Shown here: in pieces, positions 24,942-33,209 of the stretch
How positions within the stretch are numbered: position 1 is the stretch's first letter
Layout of the letters: each line of letters begins with the position of its first letter
NCBI GenBank assembly: GCA_035532935.1
Contig: DATKQE010000003.1
Location: 1-64,000 of the forward strand
Origin: DATJLY01 sp035532935
GTDB taxonomy: Bacteria > Pseudomonadota > Alphaproteobacteria > ATCC43930 > CGMCC-115725
DNA: 64,000 bases
Direction: 5' to 3'
Notes under the pieces: model-generated
Told to the model about the DNA's origin: nothing
Database searches by the model: none
What the model saw: only the letters and a program-made list of their open reading frames with translations
Position numbers and translations under genes: made by a program

Positions 24942-26885
24942 ATGAAATGGTCTCTCTCCCGCAGTGCTGCCGCGTTCATCGCGCTCGCATCGGCCGTGGT
25001 GCTGTTCGTCGCCGTCAATTTCATCGCCGACCACACGCTGCGCGCGACCCGCATCGACCTCACCCAGCACCACCTCTATACGCTGTCCGAAGGCACACGA
25101 AGGACGATCGCCGAGATCAAGGAACCGATCGTGCTGCGGTTCTATTTCTCGCCGCGGCTCGGCAACGAGATCCCGACCTACGGCGTCTACGCCCAGCGCG
25201 TGCGCGAGATGCTCGAGGAATATGCGGCGATCTCCAAGGGCAAGATCCAACTACAGCTCCTCAATCCCGAGCCGTTCTCGCCTACCGAGGACCGTGCCGT
25301 GGCCTTCGGGCTGCAAGGCGTGGCGCTCGACCAGGGTGGCGAGCAGGTCTATTTCGGGCTGGCGGCCACGAACTCGACCGACGACCAGCAGATCATCCCG
25401 TTCTTCCAGCCCGACCGCGAACGCTTCCTCGAATACGACCTCACCAAGCTCATCCACAGCCTGGCCTTCCCCAAGAAGCCGGTGATCGGCCTCGTCACCG
25501 CGCTGCCGCTCCAAGGGGACATCATGGCGGCGATGCAGGGGCAGCCGATGGTGCCCTATGTCGTGATCAGCGATCTCCAACAGCTCTACAAAGTGCGCGC
25601 GCTCTCGACCGACTTCGACAAGGTGCCGGCCGATGTCGACGTGCTGATGATCGTCCATCCGCAGCATCTCCCGGACAAGACGCTCTATGCGATCGACCAG
25701 TTCGTGATGAAAGGCGGGCGCGCGCTCGTCTTCGTCGATCCCGACTCGCAGACGCAGCAGATGCATCCGAGCCAGCTCAACCCGCCCAATGCGCCGAACG
25801 GCAGCGATCTCAACCGGCTGCTCAAGGCGTGGGGCCTCGAGATGGAGCCCAAGATGGTTGCGGGCGACCGCGAGGCTGCGCGCAAGGTGAACGCCGGCAC
25901 CAGCACCCGCGTCATACCGGTCGATTACGTCGCCTGGCTCGCGCTCGGCAAGCGCAACCTCGACCCCGACGATCCCATCACCGGCGATCTCAGCCAGATC
26001 ACGATGGCGACGCCGGGGATCCTCGAGCCGCTCAAGGGCGCCAAGACGACCTTCACGCCGCTCATCTTCACCTCGCGCGACTCCGAGGCGATCCCGGTGG
26101 CGAAGGTGCAGGGCACGCCCGACATTCAGGCGCTGCTTCGCGATTTCAAGCCGGACGACAAACGTCTCGTGCTGGCGGCGCGCGTCACCGGTCCGGCCGA
26201 CACGGCCTTCCCCGACGGCCCGCCCAAGGAGACAAAGAAGCCGGCGGACAAAGCCGCGGGCGACGCCGCCACGGCGCCGGCGAAGGCCGCGCCGCTGCCG
26301 CCCGAGATCAAGACCGCGCTCCATCCCATCAACGTCGTCGTCGTGGCCGATACCGACATTCTCGAGGACCGCTTCTGGGTCGACGTCCAGGACTTCTTCG
26401 GTCAGCGCGTCACGGTTCCCATCGCCAATAACGGCGATTTCGTCGAGAATGCCGTCGACGCGCTCGTCGGCGGGGGCGACCTCATCAACCTGCGGAGCCG
26501 CGGCACCTCGGCGCGCCCCTTCACCCTCGTCGAGAACATTCAACGCGCCGCCGACGAGAAGTATCAGGCCACCGCGAAGGATCTCGAGGACAAGCTCAAG
26601 GATACCCAGGCCAAGATCAAGTCACTGCGCGAAGCGGCCGGCAAGGCCGGCATCGCCCAGGCGGCGAGCGAGCGCGAGACGCTCGATAATTTCCGCACGC
26701 AAATGATCCGCACGCGCGAGCAGCTCCGCAATGTGCAGCTCGCCGAGCGGCAGGATATCGACCGGCTGCAGGCGTGGGTGGAATTCTTCAACATCGCCGC
26801 CATCCCGATCCTGGTCGCCATCGCCGCCGCGATCATCGGGCTCGTCCGGATCGAGCGCCGCAAGCGCCGCGCCCGCACTGCCTGA
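24942..26885 (+). CDS. GldG family protein (ABC-associated periplasmic domain protein)
   Basis: 647 residues. An N-terminal membrane anchor (AAAFIALASAVVLFVAVNFIA) is followed by a large periplasmic region: RIDLTQHHLYTLSEGTRRTI and IVLRFYFSPRLGNEIPT (both typical of the ABC_transp_aux/GldG domain), the FAFPKKPVIGLVTALPLQG block and a VLMIVHPQHLPDK segment. A Lys/Ala/Pro-rich linker (KETKKPADKAAGDAATAPAK) precedes NVVVVADTDILEDRFW, then a coiled-coil of ~90 residues and a C-terminal membrane helix (IAAIPILVAIAAAIIGLV) ending in an Arg/Lys-rich tail. Start at 24942 follows TTGAGGAGCGC. Third gene of the operon. Confidence 0.93.
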   Translation: MKWSLSRSAAAFIALASAVVLFVAVNFIADHTLRATRIDLTQHHLYTLSEGTRRTIAEIKEPIVLRFYFSPRLGNEIPTYGVYAQRVREMLEEYAAISKGKIQLQLLNPEPFSPTEDRAVAFGLQGVALDQGGEQVYFGLAATNSTDDQQIIPFFQPDRERFLEYDLTKLIHSLAFPKKPVIGLVTALPLQGDIMAAMQGQPMVPYVVISDLQQLYKVRALSTDFDKVPADVDVLMIVHPQHLPDKTLYAIDQFVMKGGRALVFVDPDSQTQQMHPSQLNPPNAPNGSDLNRLLKAWGLEMEPKMVAGDREAARKVNAGTSTRVIPVDYVAWLALGKRNLDPDDPITGDLSQITMATPGILEPLKGAKTTFTPLIFTSRDSEAIPVAKVQGTPDIQALLRDFKPDDKRLVLAARVTGPADTAFPDGPPKETKKPADKAAGDAATAPAKAAPLPPEIKTALHPINVVVVADTDILEDRFWVDVQDFFGQRVTVPIANNGDFVENAVDALVGGGDLINLRSRGTSARPFTLVENIQRAADEKYQATAKDLEDKLKDTQAKIKSLREAAGKAGIAQAASERETLDNFRTQMIRTREQLRNVQLAERQDIDRLQAWVEFFNIAAIPILVAIAAAIIGLVRIERRKRRARTA

Positions 26886-26905
26886 GCGCCGGAGAGGATG
26901 CCGCC

Positions 26906-27937
26906 ATGCGCAACAAGGGACTGATCTCGCTGCTCGCGGTCACGCTCGCCGCAGTGGCCATCGCGATCTATGTCGGGCAGAGCGGCGAGACGCCGCAGGA
27001 AAATCCGCTCGTCGGCACGTCCGTGCTGCCCGAAGTCGGCAAGCGGATCGACGACGTGGGACGGGTCGCACTCGTCCATGGCGGGGTGAAGACGACGCTC
27101 GTGCGCCGCGGCAAGGGCTGGGTGGTCGAGGAGAAATCCGACTATCCCGCCAACGACACCAAGGTCAATCAGGCGCTGCTCGGACTGGCCGGGATCACCT
27201 ATGTCGAGATGAAGACGCGCACGCCCGCGCTTTACCCGCGGCTCGATGTCGAGGACGCGGACAAGAAGGATGCGAAATCGACGCTCGTCACCATCGCCGA
27301 CGCGAAGGGCTCGCTGCTCGGCGAGTTGATCGTCGGCAAGAGCCGCATCGATCAACTCGGCGGCGGCAATGACGGTGTCTATGTGCGCAAGCCGGGCGGC
27401 GCTCAGTCGTGGCTTGCCCGCGGCACGCTCGATCTCTCGGGCGATACCACGAAATGGCTCGACACGTCGCTGCTCGACCTGCCCGAGGCGAAGGTGAAGG
27501 ACGTGGTGCTGACCCAGGCCGACGGCTCGAAGCTCGCCTTCAAGCGCGACAAGCCCGGGGACAATTTCGCGCTCGCGGTGCCCATGCCGCCCGGCAAGAA
27601 GCTCAAGGCCGGCGGTCCGTTCGACGATCCGGGAAGCGCGCTCGCCGGGCTCGAACTGGCCGATGTGCGACCAGCGAAGGGTTTCGACTTTCCCAAGACG
27701 GGCGCCGCCGAGGCGCGCTACGAAAGCTTCGACGGCCTCGTCGTCACCCTCAGCGTGGTGAAGCAGGCCGGTACCGACTGGGCGCGCATCGCCGTCACCG
27801 GAAGCGGCGCCGCGGCGAAGCAGGCTGCCGCGCTCGAAGCCAAGGTCCAGCCCTGGATCTTTGCCATCGCCGACTACAAGGCCAAGGCGCTCGAGACCAA
27901 GCTCGGCGACGTGGTCGAAGCGGCGAAGGGATCCTAG
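26906..27937 (+). CDS. DUF4340 domain-containing protein
   Basis: 343 residues with a single N-terminal anchor (ISLLAVTLAAVAIAIYVG) and a long soluble part. KTTLVRRGKGWVVEEKSDYPAN and AKSTLVTIADAKGSLLGELIVGKS are the DUF4340 repeat units; this family regularly follows GldG-like genes. It starts 21 bases after the gldG-like stop, behind GGAGAGGAT. Probably the fourth component of the exporter on the periplasmic side. Function of DUF4340 is not established. Confidence 0.9.
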   Translation: MRNKGLISLLAVTLAAVAIAIYVGQSGETPQENPLVGTSVLPEVGKRIDDVGRVALVHGGVKTTLVRRGKGWVVEEKSDYPANDTKVNQALLGLAGITYVEMKTRTPALYPRLDVEDADKKDAKSTLVTIADAKGSLLGELIVGKSRIDQLGGGNDGVYVRKPGGAQSWLARGTLDLSGDTTKWLDTSLLDLPEAKVKDVVLTQADGSKLAFKRDKPGDNFALAVPMPPGKKLKAGGPFDDPGSALAGLELADVRPAKGFDFPKTGAAEARYESFDGLVVTLSVVKQAGTDWARIAVTGSGAAAKQAAALEAKVQPWIFAIADYKAKALETKLGDVVEAAKGS

Positions 27938-28018
27938 GCCGCCCGGCCGTCCCGCGCCCTTTCCGCCGCGCCCGCCGATGCCCACATGGGGGGCGGACGA
28001 TCAGGACGGGAGCGCGCG

Positions 28019-28870
28019 ATGCGGGACGATACGATGATGGTGCGGCCGGTGGCGAAGCTTGCCCCGGGCGTGCCGGCGAGCGACGGCGCCGGGGTCAGGC
28101 TCACGCGCGTCATCGGCACGCCGAATCTCGGCGACGTCGATCCCTTCCTGATGCTCGACGAGATCCGCTCCAGCGAAGGGTCGGATTACGTCGCCGGATT
28201 TCCCGACCATCCGCACCGCGGCTTCGAGACGGTGACCTATGTCCTCGCCGGACGCATGCGCCACCGCGACAACCGCGGCAATAGCGGGCTTCTCACCGCG
28301 GGCAGCGTGCAGTGGATGACGGCCGGGCGCGGCATCGTCCATTCCGAGATGCCCGAGCAGGAGGACGGCCTGATGTGGGGCTTCCAGCTCTGGGTCAACC
28401 TGCCGGCCAAGGACAAGATGATCGCGCCGCGCTACCAGGACATCGCGCCCGAGCGCATTCCCGCTGCGGTGCTGCCCGACGGGGCGCGCGTGCGCGTGCT
28501 TGCGGGCGCCTTCGCCGGGCAGCGTGGCCCGGTCGAGGGCATCGTCACCGAGCCGCTCCTGCTCGACCTCGACGTGCCGGCGGGCGGCCGCGTCGCCATC
28601 CCGCTTCCTGCCAGCCACAACGCTTTTGCCTATGTGTTTGCGGGCGAGGCACAGATCGGCGATCCGGCCGTCAGCGTGCCGCGCGGCACCGTCGCGGTGC
28701 TGGGTGCGGGCGACGGGGCGCTCGTGCGCGCGGGTGCGCAGGCGGCCCGCGTGCTGCTCGCCGCGGCGCGGCCCTTGGGCGAGACGGTGGCGCGCTATGG
28801 GCCGTTCGTCATGAACACGCCGCAGGAAATCCGTCAGGCGATCGCCGACTACCAGGGCGGGCGATTCTGA
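28019..28870 (+). CDS. Pirin family protein
   Basis: 283 residues, bicupin. The N-terminal cupin shows DPFLMLDEIRS, the metal-binding PDHPHRGFETVTYVLAG (two His), HRDNRGNSGLLTAGSVQWMTAGRGIVHSEMPE with further ligand residues, and LWVNLPAKDKM. The second cupin is weaker. Bacterial pirins can act as quercetin dioxygenase-like enzymes or regulate pyruvate dehydrogenase; which applies here cannot be told. The ATG at 28019 has a GACGGGAGCG ribosome site. The last base lies 3 bases before a convergent lipoprotein gene. Confidence 0.93.
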   Translation: MRDDTMMVRPVAKLAPGVPASDGAGVRLTRVIGTPNLGDVDPFLMLDEIRSSEGSDYVAGFPDHPHRGFETVTYVLAGRMRHRDNRGNSGLLTAGSVQWMTAGRGIVHSEMPEQEDGLMWGFQLWVNLPAKDKMIAPRYQDIAPERIPAAVLPDGARVRVLAGAFAGQRGPVEGIVTEPLLLDLDVPAGGRVAIPLPASHNAFAYVFAGEAQIGDPAVSVPRGTVAVLGAGDGALVRAGAQAARVLLAAARPLGETVARYGPFVMNTPQEIRQAIADYQGGRF

Positions 28871-28873
28871 GGC

Positions 28874-29170
28874 TCAGTTTCTCACCGCTGATCCGGGCGG
28901 CAGGCTGGCGGGGTCGGGATAGAGGCCGGTGAAGCTGGTGATCCGGCTCGGCTCGGGCGAACTGAAGCAATCGACCGTTGCCAGCGTGCGGTAGCAATAT
29001 TGCTCCGGAATCGGCGGCGGCGGCGCGTCGACGGCGACGGGCGATGGCTCGGACGCGTTCCAGCGGCTCTGCGGCGCTGCGAATTCGGCACGGTTCTGCC
29101 AGGCATCGCAGCCGGACAGCAGGACGACAGCGCTGGCCACCAGCGCCAGGGCGCGAAGGGACATGCTCAC
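28874..29170 (-). CDS. Small predicted lipoprotein
   Basis: 98 residues. Hydrophobic start (LRALALVASAVVLLSGC), with the Cys at residue 21 as a lipobox; the mature part is short, Pro-rich (VAVDAPPPPIPEQYCY) and contains two more cysteines that may form a disulphide (CY and CF). The GTG at 29170 has GGAG at five bases; the ATG at 29164 is the alternative. I do not recognise a family. Divergent from the lipoprotein gene at 29301. Confidence 0.75.
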   Translation of the reverse strand: MSMSLRALALVASAVVLLSGCDAWQNRAEFAAPQSRWNASEPSPVAVDAPPPPIPEQYCYRTLATVDCFSSPEPSRITSFTGLYPDPASLPPGSAVRN

Positions 29171-29300
29171 GAGGGCTCCGCGGATGGCCGCTCGAAACGG
29201 TACGAGACGCGCCGTCCGCCAGGGGCTAGTGTAGTTGGCAAAGGATTAATCAATTCTTGCCGGGGGCCGCGGCAATTCCGGGTACCGGGAGCGAGGCGAC

Positions 29301-29612
29301 ATGAAATTGAGCTGGGTTCTGTTGGCGTCGCTTTGCCTCGCCGGTTGCGCCGGCGCGCCGCAGTGGACCAAGCAGGGCGTGACCCCGCAGGTCGCAGCGA
29401 GCGATTACGCCGATTGCCGCCGGCAGGCGCAGGCGGCGACGCGGCGCGATGCCAATATCGACGCCGACATCCTGGCCAGCCGCGGCCGCGACTGGCAGCA
29501 ATCGGGCACGCTCAGCACGCATCAGACGATGTTCGGCGCGACGGCCACGCGCCAACAAGACGACGTCGTCAAAGCCTGCATGATCGCCAAGGGCTACGCG
29601 CCGGGCGGATGA
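29301..29612 (+). CDS. Small predicted lipoprotein
   Basis: 103 residues with a lipobox LCLAGC (Cys16). The mature sequence contains two cysteines (YADCRRQA and KACMIAKGYAP) that resemble the YxxCxxxA...CMxxxGY pattern of small envelope lipoproteins common in Proteobacteria (the C-terminal CM-KGY). An AGCGAGGCGAC ribosome region precedes ATG 29301. Function unknown. About 30 bases after its stop the convergent panB gene ends. Confidence 0.78.
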   Translation: MKLSWVLLASLCLAGCAGAPQWTKQGVTPQVAASDYADCRRQAQAATRRDANIDADILASRGRDWQQSGTLSTHQTMFGATATRQQDDVVKACMIAKGYAPGG

Positions 29613-29643
29613 GCGGCGTCGGCGACCCGTCAAAGATTAAAGA

Positions 29644-30489
29644 TTATTGCGGGGTCGTAGCGGCGCGTTTCGCGGGGATGCCATAGCAGTGCTCGGGGCC
29701 GGGGAAGCGGCGGGCGCGCACGTCGTCGGCATAGGCCGCCGCCGCCGCCGCCACCGATGGCGCGAGTTCGGCATAGCGCTTGACGAAGCGCGGCTGAAAC
29801 TCGGCGAAGAGTCCGAGAATGTCCTCGGTGACGAGGATCTGTCCATCGCAAGCCGGCGAGGCGCCGATGCCGATGGTCGGAACGGCGATCTGCTCGGTCA
29901 GGCGCCGCGCCACCGGCTCGGCCGTGCCCTCGACCACGATGCCGAAGGCGCCGGCATCGGCGACCGCATGCGCATCGGCGATGACGCGGGCCGCTTCGAC
30001 CTCGCTCCGCCCCTGGGCGCGAAATCCGCCCAGCGCCTTGACCGATTGCGGCTGCAGCCCGACATGGCCGAGCACCGGGATGCCGCGCTCGACGAGGAAG
30101 CGGATGGTCGGCGCCATCGTCTCGCCGCCCTCGAGCTTGACACCCGCGGCGCCGCTTTCGGCCATGATGCGGGCGGCGCTGCGGAACGCCTGCTCCGGAT
30201 TCTCCTGATAGCTGCCGAACGGCATGTCGATGATGACGCAGGCGCGCTGCGCGCCGCGCGCCACGGCGGCGCCGTGCGCGATCATCATCTCCACCGTCAC
30301 CGGTAGCGTGCTGTCGAGCCCGTATACCACCATGCCCAGCGAATCCCCGACCAGCAGCAGATCGGCGATGGGATCGAGGAGGCGCGCCATCGGCGCGCTA
30401 TAGGCGGTGAGGCAGACGATCGGCACGCCGCCCTTGCGCGCGCGCAGTTCGGCGGGCGTTTGTCTCTTCTCGGCGATGGCGACGCTCAC
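29644..30489 (-). CDS. panB: 3-methyl-2-oxobutanoate hydroxymethyltransferase
   Basis: 281 residues. It makes ketopantoate from ketoisovalerate and methylene-THF, the first committed step to pantothenate and CoA. Motifs: CLTAYSAPMARLLDPIADLLLVGDSLGMV (metal-binding Asp), VIIDMPFGSYQENPEQA (second Asp), GHVGLQPQSV, and DGQILVTEDILGLF near the C-terminus. The start is a GTG at 30489 with GGGAG seven bases before it. Monocistronic; panC is not adjacent. Confidence 0.96.
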   Translation of the reverse strand: MSVAIAEKRQTPAELRARKGGVPIVCLTAYSAPMARLLDPIADLLLVGDSLGMVVYGLDSTLPVTVEMMIAHGAAVARGAQRACVIIDMPFGSYQENPEQAFRSAARIMAESGAAGVKLEGGETMAPTIRFLVERGIPVLGHVGLQPQSVKALGGFRAQGRSEVEAARVIADAHAVADAGAFGIVVEGTAEPVARRLTEQIAVPTIGIGASPACDGQILVTEDILGLFAEFQPRFVKRYAELAPSVAAAAAAYADDVRARRFPGPEHCYGIPAKRAATTPQ

Positions 30490-30676
30490 CTGCCGGCTCC
30501 CTCACGCTAATCGGCGGTTCCGGACGGCGCCCGGGACGCCGCGATGGGCGCACACTGCCGCCAGTTCCGCCGCCGGTCAAGCCGGGCTCCGTTCCGCACC
30601 CGCCGGAGCGTCTTCGCAGCGGCGGCCTTCGGGACTAGGATGGCGGCCAAGGCCACGCGATCGGGAGGGAATTGCC

Positions 30677-31639
30677 ATGGAGCCGTTGCCGCGCGGTGCG
30701 AATTTTCTTCGCGCCAAGATGCTGTGGGAAGTGGGCCTCCAATTCGCGGGCAATCCGGCGACGCCATATGGCGGCAATCGCGACGTCTGCATCACCGTCG
30801 GCAATGGTTCGGGCGACGCGTTCCGGCCGGCGCTCCGGATGGCGACCGGCTCGCCCATCCTCGCCCGCGAGGTGGTCGCGGGCGGCATCGAGATGGCGAT
30901 GGTGAACCCGTCGGGGCTGCTCACCCAGGCCTATCGCGGCGTCGGACTTTATACCGCACCGCTGCCAGTGCGGATCGTCGCGGTCTATCCCTCGCACGAT
31001 CAGTTCGTGTTCGCGGTGCATCCGCGCACCGGGCTGCGCTCGCTCCACGATATCAAGGAACGGCGCTATCCGCTGCAGGTCTCGGTCAAGGAAGATCCGA
31101 CCCATTCGACCCGCGTGCTCATCGACCAGGTGCTGGGGCTCCACGGCTTCAGCCTCGCCGACATCGAGGCCTGGGGCGGGCGCCTGCACATGAGCGGCTC
31201 GCCCAGCGATGTGCGCCGGATGGAGCCGATGCGGCGCGGCACGCTCGAGGCGGTGTTCGACGAGGCGCTGGTGGTGTGGTTCGAGGAGGGGCTCGCCAGC
31301 GGGCTGGTGCCGCTCGAACTCGATCCCGACGTGTTCGCGCGGCTGGACGCGCTGGGCTGGCGCCGCGTCGTGATCCCGGCCGGACGCTATCGCGGCCTCG
31401 CGCGCGACCATGCCTGCATCGACTACAGCGGCTGGCCGCTTTACGCGAGCGCCGCGCTGCCGGAGCAGATGGTCTATGACGTGTGCGCCGCGCTCGCCAC
31501 GCGCGAGGCCGAAATTCAGTGGGAGGACGGCGCCTATACCGGCATCATGCAGCTCTGGACCGAGAGCGAGGCGACGCCCATGGACGTGCCGCTCCATCCC
31601 GGCGCCGCGCGCTTCGTGCGCGAGCGCGGCGGGAAGTGA
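30677..31639 (+). CDS. TAXI-type TRAP solute-binding-like protein without a visible signal peptide
   Basis: 320 residues. The VCITVGNGSGDAFRPALRMATGS opening, the VNPSGLLTQAYRG segment, YPSHDQFVFAVHPRTGLRSLHDI and a D-I-E-A-W-G-G domain junction fit the TAXI/NMT1-like periplasmic-binding fold. However, the start at 30677 (MEPLPRGANF) has no hydrophobic leader, and no better upstream methionine gives one. It may be a cytoplasmic member, or the real N-terminus is different. A GGGAGGGAATTGCC ribosome site precedes it. No TRAP permease genes are near. Confidence 0.7.
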   Translation: MEPLPRGANFLRAKMLWEVGLQFAGNPATPYGGNRDVCITVGNGSGDAFRPALRMATGSPILAREVVAGGIEMAMVNPSGLLTQAYRGVGLYTAPLPVRIVAVYPSHDQFVFAVHPRTGLRSLHDIKERRYPLQVSVKEDPTHSTRVLIDQVLGLHGFSLADIEAWGGRLHMSGSPSDVRRMEPMRRGTLEAVFDEALVVWFEEGLASGLVPLELDPDVFARLDALGWRRVVIPAGRYRGLARDHACIDYSGWPLYASAALPEQMVYDVCAALATREAEIQWEDGAYTGIMQLWTESEATPMDVPLHPGAARFVRERGGK

Positions 31640-31648
31640 GGCGCGCGC

Positions 31649-32086
31649 TCAGCGCGGACGCGGCGGTTCCTGGAATTCCCAGGTGTGGCCCTCGGGGTCC
31701 TTGATAAAAACCTGGGAGCCGTGGATCAGGCCCGTCACCTCGTCGAAGTGAACGCCGAAGGCGCGCATGCGGGCGCGGAAGGCATCGAGGTCCTGCACCA
31801 TCCACGCCGTGTGCCGTCCCGTCGGCGAGATCGGGGCGTCGGCGCCGGGCCGGTAATCGCGGTCGGTGCCGATGATGTGGAACTGCACCCGGTCGTGCCG
31901 GTCGCCGAGCCAGGCGCCGGGCGCGCGCTCGTCGAGCGCCTTCGGCCGCGGCAAGAGCTTGAGGCCGAGCACGTCGACATAGAACTTGATGCAGGCATCG
32001 AGATTCTTGAGGCTGACCGGGATGCCCTCGTGGACGACGCCGACGAAGTCGAGCGCGGGGGCCGTGGTCGCCGTTGCCGTGGTCAT
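31649..32086 (-). CDS. VOC family protein (glyoxalase/dioxygenase superfamily)
   Basis: 145 residues, one vicinal-oxygen-chelate module pair: VVHEGIPVSLKNLDACIKFYVDVLGLKLL, VQFHIIGTDRD, HTAWMVQDLDAFRARMRAFGV and VFIKDPEGHTWEFQEPP. Candidate metal ligands are the His in VVHEG, the His in HTAW and the Glu in WEFQ. It could be a lyase, a ring-cleavage dioxygenase or a resistance protein. ATG 32086 is preceded by GAAGGAGCCC. The gene converges on the TAXI-like gene (10 bases apart). Confidence 0.85.
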   Translation of the reverse strand: MTTATATTAPALDFVGVVHEGIPVSLKNLDACIKFYVDVLGLKLLPRPKALDERAPGAWLGDRHDRVQFHIIGTDRDYRPGADAPISPTGRHTAWMVQDLDAFRARMRAFGVHFDEVTGLIHGSQVFIKDPEGHTWEFQEPPRPR

Positions 32087-32118
32087 GACCGGGCTCCTTC
32101 GTGGTGGCTGACGGTGCT

Positions 32119-32146
32119 GCCGGCAGGGTAGTCGAACCCTGCCGGC
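32119..32146 (-). terminator. Strong hairpin between glycosylation operon and VOC gene
   Basis: GCCGGCAGGGT (32119-32129) and ACCCTGCCGGC (32136-32146) form a perfect 11-bp stem with a 6-base loop (AGTCGA). It lies just after the last gene of the minus-strand operon ending at 32205, where a terminator would be expected. There is no U run, so it may be a factor-dependent terminator or an RNA-stabilising element. Confidence 0.6.
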
Positions 32147-32204
32147 CGGTCCATCCTCGGGACGCCGCTGACGCGTGCGGCGCCTTCCCGCGCCGGCGCT
32201 CCGG

Positions 32205-33209
32205 TCAGGCCGGCCGCACGGTGATCGCCGCTGCGGCGACGCGCGCGGGTTGCGGGGCCTTCGCCGGCGCGGCCGCGTCGCTGCACACGATCTCGCGCAC
32301 CACCGCCTGCGGCTTGCGGTTCACCGTGAGATAGAGCCGCCCGAGATACTCGCCGATGAGCCCGAGCAGGAGAAGCTGCACCCCCGACAGCAGCAGCACC
32401 GCCGCGGCAATGGACGCCCAGCCTTGCGGCGTCTTGTCGAAGAGCGCCTCGACCACGACCCAAGCGAACCCGAACAACCCCAACAGGCTGAGCGCGAACC
32501 CGGCGAGCGTCGACAGCCGGAGCGGCATCACCGAGAAATTGACGAGCATGTTGAGCCACAGCCGGACGAGGCGGCGGAAGGTGTAGTTGCTGCGTCCGTC
32601 CGCACGCGGCAGATGCTCGACCTCGAGCTGGCCGATGCTCTGCGTCACTTGCAGGATGAGCCCATCGACATAGGGAAACGGCCCTTCGTAATCCGTCACC
32701 GCCTTGGCGACGAAGGCGCTCATGCAGCGGAAGCTCGACAGGTAAAGCCCCCGGGGCTTGTCGAGGATCCAGTCCGCGACGCGATTGGTGAAGCGGCTGC
32801 CGAGATTGCGCCACGATGCGTGCCGCTTGCGCGAAAAGCGGGTGTAGACCACCTCGCAGCCGCTCGACTGGGCGTAGCGCAGCAGGCGCAGGACCTCGCC
32901 CGGCGGATTCTGGAGGTCGTCGTCCATGGTGATGACATGGGCGCCCCGCGCCCGGCGCAGCCCGGTCATGACGGCGTTGTGTTCGCCGTAATTGCGCGCG
33001 TGGTGGACAAGCGTCATCGGCATCCGGGCGCGCGCGACGAGCTCGCGGCAGATCGTTGCGCTGTCGTGCGGGCTGCCGTCATTGACGAGGATGATCTCGT
33101 GGCCGCCCGGCACCTCGAGCTGTGCCAGCGCCGTCACCAGCTCGCCGATGCTGCGCGCGCCGTTATAGACCGGGATGACGATGCTCAACGCCAAGGGCGA
33201 AAGTGTCAT
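32205..33209 (-). CDS. GT2 glycosyltransferase with membrane tail (undecaprenyl/dolichyl-phosphate sugar synthase type)
   Basis: 334 residues. The N-terminal GT-A domain shows LSIVIPVYNGARSI, LVNDGSPHDS (DXS nucleotide-sugar site), RNYGEHNAVMTGL and VITMDDDLQNPPGE (DDD metal site). The C-terminal third has two membrane helices (TLAGFALSLLGLFGFAWVVVE, AAVLLLSGVQLLLLGLIGEYLG), as in ArnC/GtrB-like enzymes that move sugars to a polyprenyl phosphate. The ATG overlaps the methyltransferase stop as ATGA, so translation is coupled. Fourth and last gene of the operon that starts at 36790. It probably supplies the lipid-linked sugar donor for the GT39 enzyme. Confidence 0.92.
   Translation of the reverse strand: MTLSPLALSIVIPVYNGARSIGELVTALAQLEVPGGHEIILVNDGSPHDSATICRELVARARMPMTLVHHARNYGEHNAVMTGLRRARGAHVITMDDDLQNPPGEVLRLLRYAQSSGCEVVYTRFSRKRHASWRNLGSRFTNRVADWILDKPRGLYLSSFRCMSAFVAKAVTDYEGPFPYVDGLILQVTQSIGQLEVEHLPRADGRSNYTFRRLVRLWLNMLVNFSVMPLRLSTLAGFALSLLGLFGFAWVVVEALFDKTPQGWASIAAAVLLLSGVQLLLLGLIGEYLGRLYLTVNRKPQAVVREIVCSDAAAPAKAPQPARVAAAAITVRPA

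Noticed and set aside
23214..27937. Gliding motility operon
   Set aside because: Only ABC components resembling GldA/F/G are present; no other gliding genes, and the taxon is not Bacteroidetes.
32100..32150. tRNA T-arm-like text (TTCGA) near 32130
   Set aside because: It is the loop of the perfect 11-bp hairpin; no acceptor, D or anticodon arm is present.
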